Notes under the pieces: generated by a model
Told to the model about the DNA's origin: nothing
Databases searched by the model: none
Seen by the model: only the letters and a program-made list of their open reading frames with translations
Translations under genes and position numbers: made by a program
Shown here: positions 1 to 5,606 of the stretch, piece by piece
Layout: the number at the start of each line of letters is the position of its first letter
How positions within the stretch are numbered: the first letter of the stretch is position 1
DNA from: Paracoccaceae bacterium
GTDB lineage: Bacteria > Pseudomonadota > Alphaproteobacteria > Rhodobacterales > Rhodobacteraceae
Length of the DNA: 5,606 nucleotides
NCBI GenBank assembly: GCA_023134935.1
Contig: JAGLUD010000300.1
Location: 1 to 5,606, forward strand
Reading direction: 5' to 3'

Positions 1-1
1 T

Positions 2-1162
2 TTACAGCTCGATGATTTTTACGCCCCTAGGCGTGGCTGACAGGGCTATCTCGCCATTTCGCAAGCGCAGCGCGTCATCACCGAAAACCCCTTTGCGCCA
101 ACCGCTTAGGGCCTTTACTTCATCGTCATCACCATTTGCAATCGCATCCAAATCATTCGCAGTCGCTATCAGTTTTGGCGCAACGTGATACCGCTCTGCC
201 TTGGATTTCAGCAAAACACGAAGCAAATCACCCAGGGATTCAGTGCCGTTTTTCTTGACACGAACAGGCGGAGCCGTCGGCAAATCATCTTCCGGACACG
301 CCTCGCCTGCCTTCACTGCGGCTAAAATGCCATCCGCTGTCGCACCTTTACGTGCTTCGCGCAGCAGAAGACGAGAGCGATTAAGGTCTTCGTAAGATTT
401 CGGGCGTGTCGAGGCCAATTCCATCAGCGCATCGTCTTTAATCACGCGGTTACGCGGGATATTACGTGTTTGCGCGGTGATCTCTCGGAACTTTGCCAGC
501 TCCCGAACAACCGACAGAAAACGGCCAGACGTCGTGCGGGTTTTCAAGCGTTTCCATGCATTTTGCGGCTCAATCCGATAGGTAGCAGGATCTGTTAAAA
601 TCGCCTCTTCTTCCGTTACCCAACTGGTACGGTCGGTCTTTTTTAACTGTTTATCAAGATATTCATAAATCACTCGAAGATGTGTCACATCCGCCAATGC
701 ATAGGTTTTCTGCTTGTCGGTAAGCGGGCGGCGGCTCCAATCCGTAAACCGAGAGGACTTATCGACACTCCCTTTCACAATCTGGCGCACCAGTTTTTCG
801 TACCCTACTTGTTCACCAAATCCACAAACCATCGCGGCGATCTGCGTGTCAAAGAACGGCTCGGGGATTACGCCACCCTCAATGCAGAAAATCTCCAAAT
901 CCTGACGGGCGGCATGGAAAACCTTAACAACGTCGGTGTTCTTGAACAGCTCGTACATCGGGGTAAGATCGATGCCGTTGGCGAGTGGATCAACGATAAC
1001 CGCGTTCTCGTCACCCTCGCCCGGGTAGGCCATCTGGATTAGGCAAAGTTGGGAATAATATGTGCGTTCGCGAAGGAATTCCGTGTCGACCGTAACATAC
1101 GGCTGTGATGCGCATTCGTCGCAAAATTTAGCTAAATCTTCTGTTTTAGTAATAGTAATCAT
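2..1162 (-). CDS. rnd: Ribonuclease D (3'-5' exoribonuclease, DEDDy family)
   Basis: Complete gene of 386 residues with ATG start and TAA stop. RNase D trims the 3' ends of tRNA precursors and other small stable RNAs in the cytoplasm using two metal ions. The three DEDDy exonuclease motifs are visible: Exo I with VDTEF (Asp26, Glu28), Exo II with FHAARQDLEIF (Asp88), and Exo III with YALAD (Tyr154, Asp158; the Tyr-x3-Asp spacing defines the DEDDy type). An HRDC-type nucleic-acid binding domain follows at about residues 200-280 (from NAWKRL through SYEDL), and a less conserved helical C-terminal part runs to the end. All expected catalytic residues are present and the length is normal for the family. 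The ATG lies 2 bp after the prfB stop, with a weak GGA ribosome binding site inside the prfB 3' end (1168-1170), so translation is probably coupled to prfB. It is the last gene of the visible minus-strand unit; nothing downstream is in the window. Confidence 0.96.
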   Translation of the reverse strand: MITITKTEDLAKFCDECASQPYVTVDTEFLRERTYYSQLCLIQMAYPGEGDENAVIVDPLANGIDLTPMYELFKNTDVVKVFHAARQDLEIFCIEGGVIPEPFFDTQIAAMVCGFGEQVGYEKLVRQIVKGSVDKSSRFTDWSRRPLTDKQKTYALADVTHLRVIYEYLDKQLKKTDRTSWVTEEEAILTDPATYRIEPQNAWKRLKTRTTSGRFLSVVRELAKFREITAQTRNIPRNRVIKDDALMELASTRPKSYEDLNRSRLLLREARKGATADGILAAVKAGEACPEDDLPTAPPVRVKKNGTESLGDLLRVLLKSKAERYHVAPKLIATANDLDAIANGDDDEVKALSGWRKGVFGDDALRLRNGEIALSATPRGVKIIEL

Positions 1163-1164
1163 AA

Positions 1165-2289
1165 TTATCCGTTCTGCGCGTCGGCACGGGATTTCCCCGC
1201 CACGTCTTGCGCCAGCGTTGCCGCCATAAATCTGTCGAGGTCGCCGTCTAGAACACCTTGTGTATCCGACGTTTCCTCGTTCGTTCGTAAGTCTTTAACC
1301 ATTTGGTAGGGTTGCAGGACGTAAGACCTAATCTGGTTGCCCCAACCCGCGTCGCCTTTACTTTCATGCGCATCCTGAATGGATTCGGTCCGCTTGCGCA
1401 TTTCAATCTCGTACAGGCGTGATTTCAACGCCGCCATACAGTTAGCCCTGTTCTGATGCTGTGATTTCACCGAACTGGTCACCACGATACCCGACGGAAT
1501 ATGCGTAATTCGCACAGCCGAATCCGTGGTGTTAACGTGTTGTCCGCCCGCCCCCGAGGAACGATATGTATCCACACGAATTTCTGATGGATTGATATCA
1601 ATCTCGATATTGTCGTCGATCACAGGATATACCCAGACAGAGCTAAACGACGTATGCCGTTTCGCAGCACTATCAAAAGGCGAGATCCGCACCAACCGAT
1701 GCACACCGCTTTCGCTTTTCAGCCAACCATATGCGTTGTGGCCTTTGACCTGATACGTTACGGATTTGATACCTGCCTCGTCGCCAGAATTATACGACAT
1801 AGTCTCGACGGTATAACCCTTCTTCTCGGCCCAGCGAACGTACATGCGCGCCAACATAGACGCCCAGTCGCAGCTTTCCGTGCCACCCGCGCCAGCGTTA
1901 ATTTCGATGAAAGTGTCGTTGGCGTCGGCTTCTCCGCTCAGCAAGGCTTCCAGCTCCAGCTTGGCGGCAAGAACGGTCAGCTTGGCAATGGCGTCCTGTG
2001 CATCGGTGATAACCTCTTGGTCATCTTCGATTTCGCCCAGCTCGATCATATCGACGTTGTCTTGCAGATCACCCGCCAAGGATTTGTAGTTGTCCATAGC
2101 ATCGACAAGGTTTTGACGCTCGCGCATCAGCTTTTGCGCACGCTCAGGATTATCCCATAACGTCGGGTCCTCGGACATCGCGTCGAACTCTTCCATTCGA
2201 TGCGCAGCGGTTTCCCAGCCCATGCGTTGGCGCAGTAGGTCCAGTGATTTTTCGATCTCTGCGACCTGTTTTTCTGTTTCTGCACGCAT
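1165..2289 (-). CDS. prfB: Peptide chain release factor 2 (RF2)
   Basis: Complete gene of 374 residues. RF2 recognises UGA and UAA in the ribosomal A site and triggers peptidyl-tRNA hydrolysis. The stop-codon reading tripeptide SPF is at residues 203-205 (in VRISPFDSAAKRH), which identifies RF2 rather than RF1 (PxT type). The catalytic GGQ loop is at 248-250 (in RSSGAGGQHVNTTDSAV); the glutamine is normally methylated by PrmC. The N-terminal helical domain occupies about residues 1-110. The residue just before SGAGGQ is Ser244, where E. coli strains have Thr or Ala. The reading frame is continuous through the N-terminal region (LRQRMGWETAAHRMEEF) where E. coli prfB has an in-frame UGA and a programmed +1 frameshift, so no recoding autoregulation is expected. 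The ATG start is supported by GGAG (2297-2300 on the minus strand) 7 nt upstream. It lies 69 bp after mrcA and 2 bp before rnd. Confidence 0.97.
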   Translation of the reverse strand: MRAETEKQVAEIEKSLDLLRQRMGWETAAHRMEEFDAMSEDPTLWDNPERAQKLMRERQNLVDAMDNYKSLAGDLQDNVDMIELGEIEDDQEVITDAQDAIAKLTVLAAKLELEALLSGEADANDTFIEINAGAGGTESCDWASMLARMYVRWAEKKGYTVETMSYNSGDEAGIKSVTYQVKGHNAYGWLKSESGVHRLVRISPFDSAAKRHTSFSSVWVYPVIDDNIEIDINPSEIRVDTYRSSGAGGQHVNTTDSAVRITHIPSGIVVTSSVKSQHQNRANCMAALKSRLYEIEMRKRTESIQDAHESKGDAGWGNQIRSYVLQPYQMVKDLRTNEETSDTQGVLDGDLDRFMAATLAQDVAGKSRADAQNG

Positions 2290-2315
2290 TAGTAGGCTCC
2301 GAAAGGATGTTTGGT

Positions 2316-2335
2316 GTTAGTTGTATCTAACTAAC
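2316..2335 (-). repeat. Perfect inverted repeat in the mrcA-prfB gap
   Basis: On the minus strand the sequence GTTAGTT-AGATAC-AACTAAC forms a perfect 7-bp stem with a 6-nt loop, extendable by two G-C pairs past a one-base bulge. It sits in the 69-bp gap between mrcA and prfB, 26 bp upstream of the prfB start. It is AT-rich and has no following T-run on either strand, so it is not a standard intrinsic terminator. It could be an RNA processing or stability element, or an operator. No function is shown by the sequence. Confidence 0.5.
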
Positions 2336-2358
2336 CCAGCCAAAAGGGTAAAGAGGGG

Positions 2359-4905
2359 TCAGTAAAGCCCGCCGCTGGAAAGACCGCCGAAGGTCGGTTT
2401 GACGGGGATGATGACTTGTTCGCCACCAATGATGACGGTTTCAAAGGTTTCGCCCTCGCCCCGATTAAAGAACAGCAAATCGCGGCCCATCACGAAGCCA
2501 CCGTCGATGAATTCGCCGTATGAACCATAACCAGGCTCTTCGCCCTGACGGAACAGCTCGCTTACAACGTAGTCACCTTCTTCATCGTCGGCAAGACGAA
2601 CACCAGTATAGCGGTCGATGTTAACAAACACTGAACCCGGCGGAACATCGTGATCCACGGTCGGGAACATTTCCAGCGCCACTTCCATGAATTCCGAGAA
2701 TACCGGCCCGCACAATGTTCCACCATAAGCCCCGCGGCCCATCGGTTTGGGTATATCAAATCCGATGTAACACCCAGCCACGATTTTCGGTGTAAACCCG
2801 ACAAACCAAGCATCTTTTGACTGATTGGTCGTACCGGTCTTACCCGCAATCGGCACATTCAGAACCGCGCCCACTGTGCTGGCCGCAGTACCATTACTAA
2901 CAACGCCCTGCATCATCGAGGTAAGCTGATACGCCGTAATCTGATCCATGATCCGAACCGAGTTATCCTTAACCCAAGGTTCGCGTTCCATCGCCATCTC
3001 GAACCCCTGACAATCGTCGCAGACGCGCTGGTCGTGCCGGAAAACAGTGTTGCCGTAACGATCTTGCACACGGTCAACCAATGTCGGTTCCACCTGCTTG
3101 CCGCCATTAGCGAACATCGCATAAGCCGCCACCATCTTGAACAATGTCGTTTCACCTGCACCCAACGAATAGGAAATCAGTTCGGGCATGTCATCATAAA
3201 CACCGAAGCGTTCAGCGTATTCACTAACTACGTCCATCCCGACGTTTTGCGCAATACGAATGGTCATCAAGTTACGCGAATACTCAATCCCGGTGCGCAT
3301 AGGTGCTGGACCATAGAACTTCTTCGATGAGTTCTGCGGCCGCCAGATCCCTTCAGCAGTCTCCACTTCAATTGGTGCATCAACCACGATCGTTGCGGGC
3401 GTATATCCACTGTCTAGCGCAGAAGCATAAACAAATGGTTTAAAAGCCGACCCCGGCTGGCGGTTTGCCTGCGTTGCACGGTTAAATACGCTTGTCTGGT
3501 AACTGAACCCGCCCTGCATGGCCAGAACTCGGCCAGTTTGCGTATCCATTGCCATGAACGCACCCTGAATGGCGGGCACTTGCTGCATTTCCCAGAACTG
3601 AAACTCGTCGTCTTTCATGTTGGCAGAAACCAACACGACATCACCCAGCGCCCAGATATCGGAAGCCGCCTTAGGCGTGCCGTTTGGTTTGTTGTCTTCA
3701 TCAACCGTGCGTGCCCATGTGGTGTCGGCAACCTTCAAGTAATGCCCGTCTTCGTCCTCATCGATGCCCTCAATGCCAATACGAACGGAGCTGTCGCCAA
3801 CTTTGGTTACGATTGCAAGATACCAATCCTCAACATCACGAGGCAGATATAGTTCATTCAATGCACCGCGCCATTCGGCTTCTGAAAGTGTCTCTGCCGC
3901 CTCGATATTGGCCAAAGGTCCCCAGTAGATCTCCAACGCCCGATCATACTCGACAAGGCGGTTCTGTAACGCCTTGGCCGCAACACGTTGCAATTCGGGA
4001 TCCATGGTCGAGCGAATAGCCAAACCACCCGAGAACAATTCCTCCTCGCCAATAGAGCGGGATAGCTGACGGCGAATTTCATCGGTAAAGTAACTGCGTG
4101 GCGGCATTTTGGACCGTGCCGAGGCTAATTCGCCACCTTGTACGGTCAATAACGGTGCGGCTTTGGCCACTTCGAATTCTTCTTCAGTGATATATTCGTT
4201 TTCGAACATCTCTTTAAGAATGAAATTCCGTCGACTGACAGCCCGATCATAGTTTCGCACCGGATGGTAGTCATTCGGAGCCTTAGGATGGACTGCCAAG
4301 AACGCCGCCTCGGCAATCGACAATTCTTCCAACGTCTTGCCAAAGTACGTCTGTGCTGCCGCTGTTACCCCATAAGAATTCCGCCCCAGAAAAATCTCGT
4401 TAAGGTAAAGACTCAGAATATCGTCTTTGCTAAGCGTATTCTCGATCCTGGCCGCTAGAACGATCTCTTTGATCTTACGTTCCAGCTTACGCGAACCGTC
4501 CAACAAGAAGTTTTTCATAACCTGCTGCGTAATGGTCGAGGCCCCGCGAAGCCGCCCACCCTGCGCCGCATCAATCAACGCTTTCAATATCCCAAGTGGG
4601 TCATAGCCAGCATGGTGATAAAAATTCTTGTCCTCTGCGCTAATAAAGGCGGCTTTAACAACTTCGGGAATTTCATCAACTGGCGTAAAAATACGGCGTT
4701 CGCGCGCGAATTCGTCCATAACCAACCCGCGGCCAGAATATATTCGCGACAAAGTCGGAGGTTCGTACAGCGCCAGTTGTTCATGGTTAGGCAGGTCGTG
4801 GCTATATATCCAGAACAGGGTCATCAGCCCCATTCCGCCCATAATCATGCCTAAAACGGCCCAACTAAACAGGAACCCGAAGAAATTCAAAATGGCTCTT
4901 AGCAA
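2359..4905 (-). CDS. mrcA: Penicillin-binding protein 1A, bifunctional glycosyltransferase/transpeptidase
   Basis: Class A PBP of 848 residues from the TTG start chosen here. It polymerises lipid II into glycan strands and cross-links the peptides, anchored in the inner membrane and acting in the periplasm. One N-terminal membrane segment spans about residues 7-34. The glycosyltransferase (GT51) domain shows EDKNFYHHAG with catalytic Glu91, GASTITQQ (121-128), RKIKE (143-147) and the YLNEIFLG region (167-174). An OB-fold-like linker domain lies at about 325-440, with an acidic DEDED stretch at 382-386. The transpeptidase domain has SAFK (nucleophile Ser486, Lys489), SRN (543-545) and KTGT (689-692). 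A CxxC pair (Cys629, Cys632) lies between the SxN and KTG motifs. The TTG at 4905 is chosen because GGAGG lies 8 nt upstream and the protein then begins MLRAILNFFGFLFSW, as in relatives; an upstream in-frame TTG at 4959 falls in the -35 box. It is the first gene of the mrcA-prfB-rnd unit. Confidence 0.95.
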   Translation of the reverse strand: MLRAILNFFGFLFSWAVLGMIMGGMGLMTLFWIYSHDLPNHEQLALYEPPTLSRIYSGRGLVMDEFARERRIFTPVDEIPEVVKAAFISAEDKNFYHHAGYDPLGILKALIDAAQGGRLRGASTITQQVMKNFLLDGSRKLERKIKEIVLAARIENTLSKDDILSLYLNEIFLGRNSYGVTAAAQTYFGKTLEELSIAEAAFLAVHPKAPNDYHPVRNYDRAVSRRNFILKEMFENEYITEEEFEVAKAAPLLTVQGGELASARSKMPPRSYFTDEIRRQLSRSIGEEELFSGGLAIRSTMDPELQRVAAKALQNRLVEYDRALEIYWGPLANIEAAETLSEAEWRGALNELYLPRDVEDWYLAIVTKVGDSSVRIGIEGIDEDEDGHYLKVADTTWARTVDEDNKPNGTPKAASDIWALGDVVLVSANMKDDEFQFWEMQQVPAIQGAFMAMDTQTGRVLAMQGGFSYQTSVFNRATQANRQPGSAFKPFVYASALDSGYTPATIVVDAPIEVETAEGIWRPQNSSKKFYGPAPMRTGIEYSRNLMTIRIAQNVGMDVVSEYAERFGVYDDMPELISYSLGAGETTLFKMVAAYAMFANGGKQVEPTLVDRVQDRYGNTVFRHDQRVCDDCQGFEMAMEREPWVKDNSVRIMDQITAYQLTSMMQGVVSNGTAASTVGAVLNVPIAGKTGTTNQSKDAWFVGFTPKIVAGCYIGFDIPKPMGRGAYGGTLCGPVFSEFMEVALEMFPTVDHDVPPGSVFVNIDRYTGVRLADDEEGDYVVSELFRQGEEPGYGSYGEFIDGGFVMGRDLLFFNRGEGETFETVIIGGEQVIIPVKPTFGGLSSGGLY

Positions 4906-4913
4906 CGACTCTA

Positions 4914-4918
4914 CCTCC
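4914..4918 (-). promoter_or_regulatory. Ribosome binding site deciding the mrcA start
   Basis: The minus strand reads GGAGG, then 8 nt, then TTG at 4905-4903. This near-consensus Shine-Dalgarno sequence supports the inner TTG as the start codon; no comparable site can serve the in-frame TTG at 4959. Confidence 0.8.
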
Positions 4919-4930
4919 GTGTCAGTCCCC

Positions 4931-4959
4931 CGTATAGTCGAGGGGGCACGGGGCGTCAA
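4931..4959 (-). promoter_or_regulatory. Sigma70-type promoter for mrcA-prfB-rnd
   Basis: The minus strand has TTGACG (4959-4954) and TATACG (4936-4931) separated by exactly 17 bp. Each hexamer matches the consensus at four or five positions. Transcription would begin near 4923-4926, leaving a leader of about 20 nt that contains the GGAGG site. The spacer is very GC-rich, and an inverted repeat CCCCC-N10-GGGGG (4927-4946) overlaps the -10 box, which could limit promoter melting or form part of a binding site. The assignment is by motif only. Confidence 0.6.
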
Positions 4960-4976
4960 AACTCCATTCAGCCTGT

Positions 4977-5012
4977 GGCGAAAAATTAGGCATGTGTCGG
5001 AAATATTTCGCC
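4977..5012. repeat. Inverted repeat with 11-bp arms upstream of the mrcA promoter
   Basis: The left arm GGCGAAAAATT (4977-4987) and right arm AATATTTCGCC (5002-5012) are complementary at 10 of 11 positions, with a 14-bp centre. The dyad begins 17 bp upstream of the mrcA -35 box. The location suits a regulator binding site, either for the mrcA unit or shared with rne. There is no T-run that would make it a terminator. The right arm also contains part of the 10-bp palindrome GAAATATTTC (5000-5009). Confidence 0.5.
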
Positions 5013-5152
5013 GATTGCGGCAGATGCTGTGATTTCGGTTGTATTACATCCAAGCGTAAGGCTAATGTGGTTCCCACTGACTCCGTTGTGAATTGTATGT
5101 TCCCGGACGTCAGTCGAAAAGTTTTGTTACACCCGCGCGTTTTGGCAGTGAA

Positions 5153-5184
5153 TGTCACGCGGAATGTGACAGGCGCGATGCGCC
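5153..5184. repeat. Two adjacent perfect short hairpins upstream of rne
   Basis: TGTCAC-GCGGAAT-GTGACA (5153-5171) is a perfect 6-bp inverted repeat with a 7-nt centre. It is followed without a gap by GGCGC-GAT-GCGCC (5172-5184), a perfect 5-bp repeat with a 3-nt centre. A further GTGA at 5148-5151 makes a second small dyad with the TCAC of the first repeat. Neither hairpin is followed by a T-run. They lie about 30 bp upstream of the best rne promoter candidate, so an operator role is possible, but no regulator family can be assigned. Confidence 0.4.
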
Positions 5185-5215
5185 ACCCGCTAATTCTGCA
5201 CTGTCTGTTAGATAG

Positions 5216-5245
5216 TTGCAGCTTCAACAATCAGGTACTTTTAAT
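5216..5245 (+). promoter_or_regulatory. Candidate promoter for rne
   Basis: TTGCAG (5216-5221) and TTTAAT (5240-5245) are separated by 18 bp. The -10 matches the consensus at five of six positions, the -35 at three of six. It is the best pair I could find by eye on the plus strand of the gap and would give a leader of about 165 nt before the rne ATG. The long spacer and weak -35 make this tentative. Confidence 0.35.
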
Positions 5246-5251
5246 GGTGCC

Positions 5252-5415
5252 GGAGAGATAACCGCGATGAAACGCGTTGATACAGGCAGAGAATACCACG
5301 GGGGCAGTTTGCCTTCCGGTTTTGCTATGTCAGCTCGTTCTTCCCAAACAAACAGCACGTCCAGCCCGCCTTCGTTAGTAAACGAGGCGCCGCCCGGTCG
5401 TCGTAGAAAGCTTAC
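5252..5415 (+). promoter_or_regulatory. Apparent structured 5' leader of rne
   Basis: If the promoter candidate near 5216-5245 is right, rne mRNA has a leader of about 165 nt. Three local foldings are visible: CGCG-N6-CGCG (5263-5276), a 7-bp stem with two G-U pairs around loop GTT (5300-5316), and a strong stem at 5367-5389. Between them is an unpaired-looking A/C-rich stretch (about 5341-5358). E. coli rne has a long leader whose hairpins bind RNase E and set up feedback on its own mRNA; by analogy this leader may do the same, but the sequences are not recognisably related and this is inference. Confidence 0.4.
5367..5389 (+). promoter_or_regulatory. Stable hairpin just upstream of the rne start
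   Basis: CGCC (5367-5370) and TCGTT (5372-5376) pair with AACGA (5381-5385) and GGCG (5386-5389), giving nine base pairs with a single bulged T and an AGTA loop. The base of the stem is 26 nt upstream of the rne ATG. There is no T-run after it, so it is not a terminator. The position suggests a role in ribosome access or as a ribonuclease landing or protection element. Confidence 0.5.
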
Positions 5416-5606
5416 ATGTCAAAGAAAATGCTTATCGATGCCACCCACGCCGAGGAGACTCGGGTCGTTGTGGTTGACGGAAACAAGGTCGACGAATTTG
5501 ACTTTGAATCCCTTAATAAACGCCAGCTCGCTGGCAATATCTACCTAGCAAAAATTACGAGGGTTGAACCTTCCCTTCAGGCTGCATTCGTTGATTACGG
5601 TGGAAA
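5416..5606 (+). CDS. rne: Ribonuclease E, N-terminal fragment (cut by window end)
   Basis: The first 63 codons plus two bases of rne are present; the gene continues past the window. RNase E is the endoribonuclease that starts bulk mRNA decay and processes rRNA and tRNA precursors, and is the scaffold of the degradosome in many Proteobacteria. The fragment begins MSKKMLIDATHAEETRVVVV, typical of alphaproteobacterial RNase E, and leads into the S1 RNA-binding domain (from about residue 38: QLAGNIYLAKITRVEPSLQA, then AFVDYGG). The ATG at 5416 is chosen because the protein N-terminus matches the family; an in-frame ATG at 5428 is possible but would lose the usual MxKK start. The ribosome binding site is weak (GAAAG, 5 nt before the ATG), which fits post-transcriptional control. 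The gene is divergent from mrcA. The catalytic and degradosome regions cannot be judged here. Confidence 0.95.
   Translation, partial: MSKKMLIDATHAEETRVVVVDGNKVDEFDFESLNKRQLAGNIYLAKITRVEPSLQAAFVDYGG

Larger units (their letters stand above)
4906..5415. other. Divergent intergenic region between mrcA and rne
   Basis: This 510-bp stretch separates the minus-strand mrcA unit from plus-strand rne. It holds the mrcA promoter and ribosome binding site, an 11-bp-arm dyad, two adjacent short hairpins, a weaker promoter candidate for rne and an apparent long rne leader. Open frames crossing it on both strands give low-complexity or cysteine-rich translations with no recognisable family and no good start signals, so I do not call a protein gene here. 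In Rhodobacterales and Caulobacter I recall an N-acetylmuramoyl-L-alanine amidase gene often lying beside mrcA near rne. I see no amidase gene or remnant in this gap. Confidence 0.7.

Noticed and set aside
1654..2160. Plus-strand 168-codon open frame opposite prfB
   Set aside because: It is antisense to a well-supported RF2 gene and its translation resembles no family; it is a codon-bias shadow. The same applies to the other plus-strand frames opposite rnd and mrcA.
2336..2358. Possible separate promoter for prfB (TTTACC, 17 bp, TAGATA on the minus strand, in the mrcA-prfB gap)
   Set aside because: The hexamers match the consensus at only four and three of six positions and the -10 overlaps the hairpin loop, so it is too weak to list as a feature.
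4922..5230. Minus-strand 102-codon open frame upstream of mrcA, checked as a possible amidase remnant or small gene
   Set aside because: It starts at a TTG with no clear ribosome binding site, overlaps the mrcA promoter and 5' end, and its translation shows no amidase motifs, signal peptide or recognisable family.
4992..5261. Plus-strand 89-codon cysteine-rich open frame in the intergenic gap
   Set aside because: Only a weak AGG lies before the ATG, the frame covers the dyad and hairpin region, and the cysteine richness looks like chance reading of non-coding sequence. Without conservation data it cannot be supported.
5324..5331. Extended -10-like TGCTATGTC within the rne leader
   Set aside because: There is no acceptable -35 at 16-18 bp upstream and TATGTC is a poor -10 match.
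1..5606. Mobile element, CRISPR array, tRNA/rRNA gene, toxin-antitoxin or defence system
   Set aside because: I looked for these on both strands and found no direct-repeat array, transposase, attachment site, tRNA-like fold or defence protein motif. The window is accounted for by four core genes and one regulatory gap.

Overview
The window looks like a chromosomal housekeeping segment from an alphaproteobacterium, most likely of the Roseobacter group (Rhodobacterales). The protein sequences of RNase D, RF2, PBP1A and RNase E, and their clustering, match what I recall from that group. The base composition appears moderate rather than strongly GC-rich. This placement rests on memory of family sequences, not on a search.

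Layout. Positions 2-4905 on the minus strand hold three genes read in the order mrcA (penicillin-binding protein 1A), prfB (peptide chain release factor 2), rnd (ribonuclease D). The gaps are 69 bp and 2 bp and no intrinsic terminator is visible between them, so they probably form one transcription unit. Positions 4906-5415 are a 510-bp divergent intergenic region. From 5416 to the window end, on the plus strand, is the first 63 codons of rne (ribonuclease E).

The intergenic region carries most of the non-routine signal. On the minus strand there is a good sigma70-type promoter for mrcA (TTGACG, 17 bp, TATACG), followed by a GGAGG ribosome binding site and a TTG start. The longest possible reading frame for mrcA would begin at a TTG that is itself part of the -35 box, so the start must be the inner TTG at 4905. 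Just upstream of this promoter is an 11-bp-arm inverted repeat. On the plus side are two adjacent short hairpins, a weaker promoter candidate, and an apparently long, structured 5' leader in front of rne, with a bulged 9-bp hairpin shortly before a weak ribosome binding site. RNase E autoregulates through its own leader in E. coli, so a similar arrangement here is plausible but unproven.

Functionally the genes cover cell-wall synthesis (PBP1A), translation termination (RF2) and RNA processing or decay (RNase D, RNase E). I see no mobile element, CRISPR array, tRNA, rRNA, defence module or new multi-gene system. The points worth a second look are regulatory: the rne leader, the dyads in the divergent region, and the apparent absence of an amidase gene that I recall often sitting between mrcA and rne in relatives.
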